A stretch of DNA of 64,000 nucleotides from Fibrobacter sp. UWB11. GTDB lineage: Bacteria > Fibrobacterota > Fibrobacteria > Fibrobacterales > Fibrobacteraceae. Numbering within the stretch: position 1 is the first letter of the stretch; every line of letters starts with the position of its first letter. The position numbers and the translations under genes were made by a program. The notes under the pieces were generated by a model. The model was not told the DNA's origin. It worked only from the letters and a program-made list of their open reading frames with translations, and searched no databases. Of this stretch, positions 1 through 7,408 are shown in pieces. The stretch spans positions 124,001 to 188,000 of the forward strand of contig NZ_FSRT01000003.1 of assembly GCF_900143015.1 (NCBI RefSeq). The letters are read 5' to 3'.

Positions 1-65
1 CCCAGCGCCAGTACAACACCAATGCATACGCTCAAAAACGAAAAATGCAAACTCTTACCCTGCAT
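1..65 (-). CDS. N-terminus of an exported protein, cut by the window edge
   Basis: An ATG at 63-65 on the minus strand opens a frame that runs off the left edge (21 codons visible). The visible residues begin MQGKSLHFSFLSVCIGVVLA, a short basic start followed by a hydrophobic run, which looks like a signal peptide. A Shine-Dalgarno-like GAGGTG lies a few bases upstream. It starts 20 bases after the M16-like gene ends, so the two are probably co-transcribed. Degenerate M16 subunits are often paired with a catalytic M16 subunit, but nothing visible here proves that identity. Confidence 0.6.
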   Translation of the reverse strand, partial: MQGKSLHFSFLSVCIGVVLAL

Positions 66-85
66 AGACACCTCGCTTTTAAAGA

Positions 86-1606
86 TTAACGGAACTCAAG
101 ACTATCCAAAGGAATCACCGTAAATGGCTTCAGCGATTCGAACATGGAGACAGGACCGACAATCGAAATCGTCATCTTGTCCTTACCAAAATACTTAGCT
201 ATCATCGCCTTGACCTGTTCCGCAGTCACAGCCGTGATTTCCTTCACATAATCTAAATAATGATCATCCGATTTGCCAAGAAGTTCACCCTTTGCAAAAA
301 TGGATGCTGTCGAAGACGGTGTGTCAAAAAGGCTCGGCAAACTTTCGACCAAAGACTTCTTGGCCTGTTCCAGTTCTTCTGCCGTGGGGCCATCTTTCGC
401 AAGCTTTTCAACCTCTTCGAAAATGAGCTTCAGCGCAAAATCAATCGTTTCCACTTTCGTCTGAAGAGCAATAGTTGTCATCGCCGTGTCGCGGTAATCG
501 TTACCGACCGTACTGTAGACGCTGTAAGCAAGTCCTTCATCGCTACGGACTCGATTCATGAGTCTAGAACTAAAGCTGCCACCGCCCAAAATAAAGCTAG
601 CCACGGCAGTCGGATAGTAATCCGGATGCGGGCGCTGAACGAACGGCTGGTTCATGGTGATGTTAGCCTGCGTAATATCCTTGTCGACCACATACACACC
701 GGGCTTGCGTGCAAAGGTAAGCGGTGTCGGCTTTGGCTTTTCGGTCTTCGCAGGTTCTACTTTCCAGTCCGCAAAGAACTTCTTGAGAGCCACAACAGCA
801 GAATCCTTGTCCACGTCGCCAGCAAGAGCAAAGACGATGCGTTTAGAGGAGAACACTCCCTTAGCAAGGCGCTTTACATCGGCTGCAGTCACAGCCTTGT
901 ATTCGTTGGCGTTTGCATCCCAAAGGCGCGGATTCGGGGCGTAATTGACCTTGGACTTGAGTGCAGCAAGCACCTTCGCCGGAGTTTCGTAACGGCGTTC
1001 GTAAGACGTGACAAAGTTTGCCTTTACAATTTCTAGCTGAGTCTTGTCGAACGCAGGCGCCGTAAGCACTTTCTTCGAAAGTTCGAGCATCGACGGGAAA
1101 TCTTTAGAAAGGCAGTTAATGTCAAAAGCGGAAAGGTAAGTTCCGACGCTTGTAGAAATCGAGGCACTCACAAATTCAAGAGAGTCTTCAAGGGCATGTG
1201 GAGTAATTCCACCACCCGAACCACGACGGATCATGGAACCGACCATTTCAAAGGCGGCCTTGTCTTTGAGGACCTGCGGCAAATTATTTTCTTCAAAATA
1301 AACCGTAAAGTCTACGAGCGGAAGCGTCTTGTCGCTTACAATATAGCCCGTGATACCATCAGCAATTTCCACACGGAAATCCTTCGGATACGGAGCTACA
1401 TATTTGTATTCAGGAAATTCAATCTTGCTATAATGTTCGGGCAAGCCTGCCCAAGAACTCGACACATTCGCAGAATCCTGAGCAGCCGCGGCATACACAT
1501 CCACCGTATTACGGGAATTCGAGCCATTTTTCGGCATCAGGGAACATGCGGTCAAAACAGCCAAAGAGGCCAAAAACGCAGTAGAAACTAAATATTTCGT
1601 ATTCAT
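86..1606 (-). CDS. M16 peptidase-like lipoprotein without the zinc motif
   Basis: A 506-residue protein with a lipoprotein signal (LAVLTACS, Cys about 21). The body has the two-lobed layout of bacterial M16 (insulinase/processing peptidase) proteins. The second lobe carries the glycine-rich FILGGGSFSSRLMNRVR stretch and the RSDEGLAYSVYS element (about residues 340-365) that shape the substrate site in M16 enzymes. The first lobe, where a catalytic subunit would have HXXEH, reads DKAAFEMVGSMIRRGSGGG, so the zinc ligands are absent. By family precedent such chains act as the non-catalytic partner of an active M16 subunit; the next gene at the left edge could be that partner but is not visible. 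The ATG at 1606 is preferred over an in-frame TTG at 1609. A TATTTT box ends only seven bases upstream, suggesting a leaderless or near-leaderless mRNA. Confidence 0.85.
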   Translation of the reverse strand: MNTKYLVSTAFLASLAVLTACSLMPKNGSNSRNTVDVYAAAAQDSANVSSSWAGLPEHYSKIEFPEYKYVAPYPKDFRVEIADGITGYIVSDKTLPLVDFTVYFEENNLPQVLKDKAAFEMVGSMIRRGSGGGITPHALEDSLEFVSASISTSVGTYLSAFDINCLSKDFPSMLELSKKVLTAPAFDKTQLEIVKANFVTSYERRYETPAKVLAALKSKVNYAPNPRLWDANANEYKAVTAADVKRLAKGVFSSKRIVFALAGDVDKDSAVVALKKFFADWKVEPAKTEKPKPTPLTFARKPGVYVVDKDITQANITMNQPFVQRPHPDYYPTAVASFILGGGSFSSRLMNRVRSDEGLAYSVYSTVGNDYRDTAMTTIALQTKVETIDFALKLIFEEVEKLAKDGPTAEELEQAKKSLVESLPSLFDTPSSTASIFAKGELLGKSDDHYLDYVKEITAVTAEQVKAMIAKYFGKDKMTISIVGPVSMFESLKPFTVIPLDSLEFR

Positions 1607-1613
1607 CAACTAG

Positions 1614-1643
1614 AAAATAGCAAACTAAAGCGGAACATTCCAA
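1614..1643 (-). promoter_or_regulatory. Promoter of the M16-like gene, probably leaderless
   Basis: On the minus strand TTGGAA (1638-1643) and TATTTT (1614-1619) are separated by 18 bases. The -10 box ends seven bases before the ATG, so transcription would begin at or very near the start codon. Inferred from sequence only. Confidence 0.45.
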
Positions 1644-1706
1644 AATAGACCAATCATTTTGAGGATTATTGCTCCCCATTCCGCAAATAGACATATATTA
1701 ATACTT

Positions 1707-1851
1707 GAGCCTTCCTAGTGGCCACAACACGCGTAGTAAGCCAACCTCCGGCTTCCGCACAGTTCTCCAGTCGAGACACAAGCCCCACCAGGAAGGCTTC
1801 TTCAATCCCTCCTATGAAAAAGACCCGACGCATGCGCGCCGGGCCTTTTTT
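1707..1851 (+). ncRNA. Candidate structured small RNA with anti-Shine-Dalgarno segments
   Basis: Between two minus-strand genes lies a plus-strand unit with all parts of an independent small RNA. TTGCTC (1669-1674) and TATATT (1694-1699) form a possible promoter with a long 19-base spacer, predicting a start near 1706. A closing stem of 14 consecutive pairs, one of them G-U, joins 1708-1721 and 1785-1798. Inside it AAGCC (1738-1742) pairs with GGCTT (1750-1754) around loop AACCTCC, and TCTC/GAGA-type pairing is possible at 1764-1775. A linker with CCCTCCTA (1807-1814) leads to a terminator hairpin. Both C/U-rich segments are complementary to Shine-Dalgarno sequences. I could not match it to SRP RNA, tmRNA or RNase P. 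The same stem forms if the minus strand is transcribed as a leader. Confidence 0.5.
1817..1851. terminator. Rho-independent terminator, usable in both directions
   Basis: An interrupted GC-rich stem (CCCG/CGGG plus CGC/GCG, 1822-1845) is flanked by five A on the left and six T on the right. It can end the candidate small RNA on the plus strand and batB on the minus strand. Confidence 0.75.
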
Positions 1852-1862
1852 CAAACCAACAA

Positions 1863-2891
1863 CTAACTGAACCTTCCGTTCAGCTGCTTGCGGCGACGGC
1901 CACGTTCCGAAACAATAGCTTCAATCAAGAACAGCAAAGCGGCAAGTCCGAGGAATATCTGGTAGCGGTCCTGGTAATTTTCCATGCGGTCGCTGCTCTG
2001 ATCCTTCTTTTCGAGCGTCGAGATTTCAGTCAAGACCTTTTGCAACTGGAACTCGCCCGGACTAGCATAGAAGTAAAGCGCTCCGGTCACATTTGCAATT
2101 TCTTGGAGAGTTCCTTCTTCAAGGCGGGTCGTCACGATATTACCCTGCATGTCCTTCTTGTAAACGCTTCCGCCGTTTTTGTCCTTGAGCGGTATAGGAA
2201 CACCTTCGCGGGAACCGATACCAATCGTATAAATCTTGATGCCCATTTCGGCAGCTTCCTTCGCGGCATTGACTGCGGCAGCCTCAAGTTCTTCGCCATC
2301 GCTCATGAGAATCATGATCGAATGTTGGCTTGCCCCACCGGAGTTTTTGAACAAAGTCATACCCTTACGAATAGCCTTTTCCAAGTTCGTACCCGGCATG
2401 AGCCAGCCCGGATTGAGTTCACGGAGCACCATCTGCACCGTACCGTAATCCAGTGTCAAAGGAACCATGACCTGAGCTTCACCACTGAATGCCACCAAGC
2501 CCACACGGTCACCCGAGAGCGATTCGAGGAAGGACGAAATTTCGTGACGGCTACGAACCAAGCGGTTCGGCTTTACGTCTTCGGCAAGCATCGAAAGCGA
2601 AACGTCCTGCACGAGCACAAGATCTTGCCCACGGCGTTCCACATGTTCCATCTTGCGCCCCCACTGCGGACGGGCAAGCGCCACAAACAAAAATGCAATA
2701 GCCAGGAGCAAAAGCAGCATTTTGGTCAGGCGGCGCCACGGAGAAACGCTCGTAGAAAGTTTCGAAAGCATCGAAAGCGATACAAAACGTGCTGCAAGTT
2801 TTTTACGACGATGATATGCATACACAAAGAGAAGCGCAAAGAGAGGCAGAGTAAAAAGGCCCCACAAAAAATTCGGTTCTGCAAATCTCAT
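1863..2891 (-). CDS. batB: BatB-like VWA-domain membrane protein
   Basis: A 342-residue inner-membrane protein with two N-terminal hydrophobic segments (about 10-27 and 56-73), a von Willebrand factor A domain (about 88-290) and a C-terminal membrane helix (about 312-330). The metal-ion-dependent adhesion site is complete: DVSLSM near residue 95, MPGTN for the threonine and MSDGEE for the aspartate. The DVSLSMLAEDVKPNRL wording is typical of BatB of the Bacteroides aerotolerance (Bat) operon. The VWA domain would face the periplasm and bind a protein partner; the role in stress tolerance is family knowledge and is not well defined. GGAG seven bases upstream supports the start. The related batA is 1.5 kb upstream on the same strand, separated by an opposite-strand gene. 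No moxR or batCDE was found in the window. Confidence 0.85.
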   Translation of the reverse strand: MRFAEPNFLWGLFTLPLFALLFVYAYHRRKKLAARFVSLSMLSKLSTSVSPWRRLTKMLLLLLAIAFLFVALARPQWGRKMEHVERRGQDLVLVQDVSLSMLAEDVKPNRLVRSRHEISSFLESLSGDRVGLVAFSGEAQVMVPLTLDYGTVQMVLRELNPGWLMPGTNLEKAIRKGMTLFKNSGGASQHSIMILMSDGEELEAAAVNAAKEAAEMGIKIYTIGIGSREGVPIPLKDKNGGSVYKKDMQGNIVTTRLEEGTLQEIANVTGALYFYASPGEFQLQKVLTEISTLEKKDQSSDRMENYQDRYQIFLGLAALLFLIEAIVSERGRRRKQLNGRFS

Positions 2892-3180
2892 TATCTACTC
2901 CGATAAAATTGCATCATTTCAAATAGGCAAGAAGAATATACAAAATTCGAAGTTACTAGACACTAGTCAACAGTTACTAGTTCGTGTTTTAGAAAGTGGT
3001 TAGGAATGAAAAATTAAAAGTTAAAAACGAATAATGGGAAATTAATCTTTCGTTCTTCATTTTTCATTCTTCATTTTATTATCCTGTTTACAAACCACTG
3101 CCTACTTCCTACTGTATGCATTTCTTTTCATACAAAAACCTTTCAATTATTTATATTTCCTCTAAGGTTAAGGTTGCGAG
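2892..3180. other. AT-rich intergenic region with inverted repeat
   Basis: The 289 bases between batB and the GGDEF-like gene hold a TATATT box for batB (minus strand, 2935-2940), TACTAGT-type repeat words near 2955-2985, and an 11-base inverted repeat GAATGAAAAAT (3004-3014) / ATTTTTCATTC (3059-3069). A TATATT at 3152-3157 could be the -10 of the plus-strand gene at 3181. No small gene was seen. Confidence 0.5.
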
Positions 3181-4350
3181 ATGTCATACGTAGGACTGAT
3201 AGAAATAAATATCATCTGTATAGCAGTGCTAATTATTACGCTGCTACAGTTTAAAGACAGTATCCTTAGGCATCTAGAAGAGCGTATTCTCGGCTTTACC
3301 ATCATCGATACTATCATCTACATCGTCTTGAGCACGGTGACCAAGATGCTTTATTCGGTCCATGCACAAAGCGACCTTTACTTGAGCAACCAAAAGATTT
3401 GCGTCATTTATGCAATCATGTACGCTTTGAGCCTGAGTTCCTCGTTACTCCTCGCCCAGCTATGGTTCTCGTTCATCTTCCTCCGAATCCGCAAAAGCGT
3501 CTATTCTTACAAGCACCTGTTCCCACTATTTTCGACCCCAAGCATCATCGGCATATTCATTTGCATCGGCATAAGCATTTATGGATTCACAAACGATTGC
3601 CACACGACATCACTCCAGTTCAGAAGGCTTTTGCCATTCCTTATCGGGCTGAATTTCCTCTACATTCTCGCGACCATGATTTTGGGCATCCAGCATGCCT
3701 TTTCGCAAAAGAATTCCACGAATAGAAAAGAAGCGTTCTATCTCTCGTTCATAGCCCTTGTCCCAAGTTGCTCCTGCATTATTCAATATTTCGTTCCAGA
3801 CATTCCGCTCACCGACCCTATTTTTGCTTTAACCCTTTTGCATGTTTACGTCACGCTCCTCAAGTACAGAATTACTTCGGACCCGCTTACCAACGTAAAC
3901 AACAAAATACGCTTGACCGAATACCTCCAGTTCATCACACAGCACCAGGATCCTAGCAAGCGACTGTTCTTGCTCGTCATGGAAGTGGACTACTTCAAGG
4001 ATATCGTCCGCAATTTTGGTTATGAAATGTCCGACCGTGTGCTTGTAGATATTTCGTCATTCTTTAAACGCCAATGTAGAGGGCAAAACGCATTCCTGGC
4101 AAGAACTGGCGAAAGCCAATTTGCAATTGTGATGGAACGCGACGAAGTCTCTGAAATCGAAGCGTTCTGTCAAAAGCTTATCCGCGAATGTGACCGCGAC
4201 AGCATGCAAGCAGACATGACAACGTGGAAGATTTCATTCAGCCTGCATTTTGCCGAAATTTCGAACATTTCGACAAGCAATATTTCCAAGATTTTCGCCG
4301 AAGCAAAGAAGAACTGCTACAAGCCCGAAACTCCAGCACCGAAGGAATAG
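3181..4350 (+). CDS. Membrane protein with degenerate GGDEF domain
   Basis: A 389-residue protein. The first 225 residues contain about six or seven hydrophobic helices; the rest aligns with diguanylate cyclase domains (DPLTNVNNKIRLTEYL, then VMEVDYFKDIVRNFGYEMSD). The signature GG(D/E)EF is replaced by GESQF (RTGESQF, near residue 312), so the catalytic loop is lost and cyclic-di-GMP synthesis is unlikely. Such domains may act as sensors or receptors; that is inference. The gene sits in opposite orientation between batA and batB. AAGGTTGCGAG just upstream of the ATG is a weak ribosome site. An intact relative with the same general architecture is at 38830-39987. Confidence 0.8.
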   Translation: MSYVGLIEINIICIAVLIITLLQFKDSILRHLEERILGFTIIDTIIYIVLSTVTKMLYSVHAQSDLYLSNQKICVIYAIMYALSLSSSLLLAQLWFSFIFLRIRKSVYSYKHLFPLFSTPSIIGIFICIGISIYGFTNDCHTTSLQFRRLLPFLIGLNFLYILATMILGIQHAFSQKNSTNRKEAFYLSFIALVPSCSCIIQYFVPDIPLTDPIFALTLLHVYVTLLKYRITSDPLTNVNNKIRLTEYLQFITQHQDPSKRLFLLVMEVDYFKDIVRNFGYEMSDRVLVDISSFFKRQCRGQNAFLARTGESQFAIVMERDEVSEIEAFCQKLIRECDRDSMQADMTTWKISFSLHFAEISNISTSNISKIFAEAKKNCYKPETPAPKE

Positions 4351-4363
4351 TAAAACTTAACTG

Positions 4364-4380
4364 GATGGGGCAAGCCCCAT
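4364..4380. repeat. Hairpin copy of the TGGGGCAAGCCCCA repeat
   Basis: CTGGATGGGGCAAGCCCCAT forms a tight TGGGG/CCCCA hairpin with a CAAG loop in the gap between two convergent genes. The same words open the longer repeats at 8444 and 22158. It lacks a T-run, so it is not a typical terminator. Confidence 0.6.
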
Positions 4381-4405
4381 GACGAGTGAAGCGTCAGATG
4401 CCGAA

Positions 4406-5509
4406 TCACGGGATTCTCACGAATCTTGTATTTGCGAGGATGAGTTCGAGCAAAATGAGGAGAGCGCCAACCAACAGCCACGGGTAGAATTTTTCGGCAT
4501 AGCGGGCATAGGCGATTGTCTCGATTTCAGTCTTTTCAAGTTCATCGATTTCAGAATAAATCTTTTCAAGTTCGGCCTTGTTTTCGGCACGGTAGAATCG
4601 TCCACCAGTCTTTGAAGCAATCGACTTGAGCACGTCTTCGTCAATGCCTTCTTCGGGCGTGATATCGCGTTCACCCCAAGAAATATCGCCAGTCCACGGG
4701 TTCTGCTGGAACGCAAGAATCTTGCCATTCTTTTTGCCGACGCCAACAGTGTAAACCTTCACGCCCAGGGACTTCGCCACTTCAGCAGCACGCACCGGCG
4801 GGACAACACTCGCATTGTCACGACCATCAGTCAAGAGAATCACAACGCGGGACTTGGCATCGGACATCTTGAGTCGAGCAAGAGCGTTCATCAAGCCATC
4901 GCCAATGGCGGTCCTGTTATTCACAAGCGTATCGCGGGCAAGATCATCGCTAGCCTTCAAGATTTCAAGCAGGGAACCGTAATCCATCGTAAGCGGGCAC
5001 TGCGTAAACGAACGAGCACCAAATGCCGAAAGACCAATGCGATCGCTATGGCGTTTGCCAATGAATTCAGCAATCACATCCTGAGCATAGCCCAAACGAC
5101 TGTACTTCCAAAAATCGCCGTTTTTCCAAAAACGTTCGGCATTCATCGTACCAAGTTTTGACTGTTCCGCATTCGTAAGCATGTCAAGCGTACTCATGGA
5201 ACCGGAAACGTCAAGCGCAAGCATAATATCCACACCATCGGTCGAAGTGTATTCGACTTCCATCGCGTTCTGCGGACGCGCAAGAGCCACCACAAAGCAA
5301 ACAAGGGCCGCCAATCGGAGCGCCGGTACAATATGCCTAAACTTCACGCGACGGCTCGGCACCGCCTTCTTTGCAAGCGCAAGCGCCGGGAACTTGATTG
5401 TACTCTTGCGGCGCTGCTGGCGATAAACATAAAGCGCAATCAACAGCGGTACGAACAACAACAGCCAAAAGGCCTCGGGATTTTGAAAATGAAGGGCTCC
5501 AATATCCAT
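4406..5509 (-). CDS. batA: BatA-like VWA-domain membrane protein
   Basis: A 367-residue paralogue of batB. It has an N-terminal BatA segment with two membrane helices (about 12-28 and 60-77), a VWA domain with complete metal site (DVSGSM near residue 100, threonine in NNRTAIGDG, LTDGRDN) and a C-terminal helix (about 340-358). It would be anchored in the inner membrane with the VWA domain outside. Together with batB it likely forms part of the Bat complex, but here the two genes are split by a plus-strand gene, so they cannot be one simple transcript. An AATATA (TATATT on the coding strand) at 5551-5556 may be its -10 box. Confidence 0.87.
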   Translation of the reverse strand: MDIGALHFQNPEAFWLLLFVPLLIALYVYRQQRRKSTIKFPALALAKKAVPSRRVKFRHIVPALRLAALVCFVVALARPQNAMEVEYTSTDGVDIMLALDVSGSMSTLDMLTNAEQSKLGTMNAERFWKNGDFWKYSRLGYAQDVIAEFIGKRHSDRIGLSAFGARSFTQCPLTMDYGSLLEILKASDDLARDTLVNNRTAIGDGLMNALARLKMSDAKSRVVILLTDGRDNASVVPPVRAAEVAKSLGVKVYTVGVGKKNGKILAFQQNPWTGDISWGERDITPEEGIDEDVLKSIASKTGGRFYRAENKAELEKIYSEIDELEKTEIETIAYARYAEKFYPWLLVGALLILLELILANTRFVRIP

Positions 5510-5609
5510 TTCAGCTCCAAAATAACGAAAAACGATAAATTACACGCAAGAATATACAATTTAGCGAATGCAGAAAACCGCATTTCAATAAAAAATAAAT
5601 GTTAAAAGG

Positions 5610-5695
5610 CTTGAACTTAGTTACTAGTTAATAGTTAGTAGTTACTAGAGATTGCGATATAAACATTTCTAGTAACTAGTAACTCTTAACTTCAA
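5610..5695. repeat. TACTAGT-rich intergenic repeat
   Basis: Words of the type TTACTAGTTA, TAGTTACTAG and CTAGTAACTAGTAACT occur several times on both strands in this short gap, forming alternative inverted repeats. Related words occur near 2955-2985. The origin is unknown. Confidence 0.5.
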
Positions 5696-5697
5696 AC

Positions 5698-6018
5698 TCA
5701 CAGAAGCATGAGTCCGTCAACGCCGAGCACGGTAAGGCACGAGACCACAGCAACGGTCACAAGGCCACCGCCAAGGAGCGAAGCAACCACCGCAGCAAGG
5801 AGAGCGCAGGCGCCCGTCAAACGGCTATCTGTCGCAAAGAAAATTGCAGGCATAGTCATTGCACTAAGCACCGTATAGGGCACATAAGCGAGGAACGAGC
5901 TCCAGAACACGCTTTTGAGTTTCTTGCGGAGCAAAATGAACGGCACGGCACGCAAGAACAGCGTCACGCCAGCCATGACCAGCAAATAAATCACGTAAGT
6001 CTGCATGTCGATATTCAT
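5698..6018 (-). CDS. azlD: AzlD-type branched-chain amino acid export subunit
   Basis: A 106-residue, almost wholly hydrophobic protein with about three to four helices, typical length for AzlD/YgaH small subunits. It overlaps the upstream azlC by four bases, which implies translational coupling. AzlCD pairs form an inner-membrane exporter of branched-chain amino acids or analogues by family knowledge; the exact substrate cannot be told from sequence. Confidence 0.85.
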   Translation of the reverse strand: MNIDMQTYVIYLLVMAGVTLFLRAVPFILLRKKLKSVFWSSFLAYVPYTVLSAMTMPAIFFATDSRLTGACALLAAVVASLLGGGLVTVAVVSCLTVLGVDGLMLL

Positions 6019-6728
6019 TTGCCGGCTCCTTCATCTTCGTTATTGAGGTTTTTCATGGGGAACAATGCGGCCGCCACAAGGGAAGCCACCAAGGCGCAAA
6101 TGATAATCGCAAAACCCACAGAAACGCAGCTGAGCGCAGGGACAAACTTGAAGGCACAGCTCAATGCCACAGCAATAGCCACGGCAAAGATTGTCGGCTT
6201 ATGCACCTTCATCTGCGGAACGACAATAGCCACAAACATTCCATAAAGCGCAACGCCAAGAGCATTCGTCACAATTGCCGGGAGAATCTCGCCGCAAATA
6301 GCACCGACCGCCGTTCCCGAAGACCAGCCAATGTAAGGGAGCGTCATGAGTCCAAAGAAATAAATCGGAGTCACGCGTTGTTTTGACATAGCCACGGCAA
6401 AAATTTCATCGGTAATGCCCGTAGCCAAAAGCAAACGCTTTCCCGTTCCGAAATCAGAAGAAACTTTCTGCGACAAAGAAATAGCCATCAGCGAATAGCG
6501 GAGGTTGATGAAGAACGTCGCAAGAGCCATTTCGATAAACGTACCGGCGGCATCCGTCATGATCTGGAGCCCCGCAAATTGCCCTGCCGATGTCAAATTC
6601 GTCATGGAAATAAGCGTTACGAGCGGCCACGACAAGAAATTCGAGCCTGCAATACCGAACGAGAACGAAACTGCAAAATAGCCAAGCCCTATCGGAAGCC
6701 CGTCTTTTACACCATCTGAAAATTTCAT
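6015..6728 (-). CDS. azlC: AzlC-type branched-chain amino acid export protein
   Basis: A 237-residue integral membrane protein with the AzlC family pattern: an N-terminal GLPIGLGYFAVSFSFGI segment, TSAGQFAG near residue 45, and NLRYSLMAISLS near 77. It is the large subunit of the AzlCD exporter and is followed at once by azlD. There is no Shine-Dalgarno before the ATG. Instead a TATCTT box ends seven bases upstream, so the mRNA is probably leaderless. Confidence 0.87.
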   Translation of the reverse strand: MKFSDGVKDGLPIGLGYFAVSFSFGIAGSNFLSWPLVTLISMTNLTSAGQFAGLQIMTDAAGTFIEMALATFFINLRYSLMAISLSQKVSSDFGTGKRLLLATGITDEIFAVAMSKQRVTPIYFFGLMTLPYIGWSSGTAVGAICGEILPAIVTNALGVALYGMFVAIVVPQMKVHKPTIFAVAIAVALSCAFKFVPALSCVSVGFAIIICALVASLVAAALFPMKNLNNEDEGAGK

Positions 6729-6735
6729 GGACGCA

Positions 6736-6765
6736 AAGATAGTATTTTTAGGCGATTTGCGGCAA
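6736..6765 (-). promoter_or_regulatory. Leaderless promoter of azlCD
   Basis: TTGCCG (6760-6765) and TATCTT (6736-6741) on the minus strand are 18 bases apart, and the -10 box ends seven bases before the azlC ATG. Confidence 0.5.
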
Positions 6766-6814
6766 TGATTTATGCAGATATTTAAATATATGCAATTTTA
6801 GTAGGTTGAAGGAT

Positions 6815-6843
6815 AAAAAAAGCCCGCAGCGCTTAGCCGCGGG
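6815..6843 (-). terminator. Terminator after the small secreted-protein gene
   Basis: On the minus strand CCCGC and GCGGG enclose a GC-rich inner stem, followed by seven T. It lies 25 bases beyond the stop codon of the gene at 6869. Confidence 0.8.
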
Positions 6844-6868
6844 TCAAACATTCGCGAATGAAGAGCAA

Positions 6869-7312
6869 TTAGTTTTCGCCGTTGCTCATTTCAATCGTTT
6901 CACGGTCCATCGTGTGCTGCAAGTATTCCTTGAAGTCACGGTCGATGTTCACACCGTCGAAGTCGATATCGTCGTTTTCCAACACGAACACGGCGCTCGG
7001 GTTATCGAGCCAGCCCACAATGTCCACGTCTTCCAACTTCATGGACTTGTCGCCAGCCTTCTGGGCAACGTATTCAATCTTGGACTTCGGAACCCAGCCC
7101 TGACCGCAGGCGCCCTTCACGAGGACTTCGGTATCGCCTTCTTTCAAGACGGTCATTTCGTCGTTAAAGCTAGCCGTGCAGACTACGGAGCCACCATCTT
7201 TTTCTTTGGTGAGTTCCACGTCGCCAATCTTAGACTTGACCTTCTTGGCTGCAAAGGAAGAGGCAACCAACAAAGCGAAGGCGACAAACATAATTTTTTT
7301 CATCATTTTCAT
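6869..7312 (-). CDS. Small secreted protein of unknown function
   Basis: A 147-residue protein with a clear Sec signal peptide (MKMMKKIMFVAFALLVASSFAA). The mature part has no family I recognise. It contains short beta-type segments (KIGDVELTKEKDGGSVVCTASF, quoted in two parts: KIGDVELTKEKD and GGSVVCTASF), two cysteines (VVCTAS and KGACGQGW) that could form a disulphide, and an acidic C-terminal half rich in D/E. A terminator follows and the gene is divergent from mltG, so it stands alone. Codon use resembles that of the neighbours. Confidence 0.75.
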   Translation of the reverse strand: MKMMKKIMFVAFALLVASSFAAKKVKSKIGDVELTKEKDGGSVVCTASFNDEMTVLKEGDTEVLVKGACGQGWVPKSKIEYVAQKAGDKSMKLEDVDIVGWLDNPSAVFVLENDDIDFDGVNIDRDFKEYLQHTMDRETIEMSNGEN

Positions 7313-7370
7313 AGCGAATCCTCAAAACAAGGGAAATATTCAACAATGCTATACGAATATACTTTTTATT

Positions 7371-7400
7371 TTGCCAATCCGTTGCATTTTCTTTTAAATT
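7371..7400 (+). promoter_or_regulatory. Leaderless promoter of mltG
   Basis: TTGCCA (7371-7376) and TAAATT (7395-7400) are 18 bases apart. The box ends eight bases before the mltG ATG and no Shine-Dalgarno sequence is present. Confidence 0.5.
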
Positions 7401-7408
7401 TTTACGCA

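Noticed and set aside
1707-1800. SRP RNA or tmRNA identity for the structured RNA
   Set aside because: The SRP core words (GGTCAGG, GGAAG..AGCAGCC) and tmRNA features are absent.
6806-7408. A 201-codon upstream extension of mltG
   Set aside because: It is antisense to the secreted-protein gene, lacks homology and would put the membrane anchor in mid-protein.
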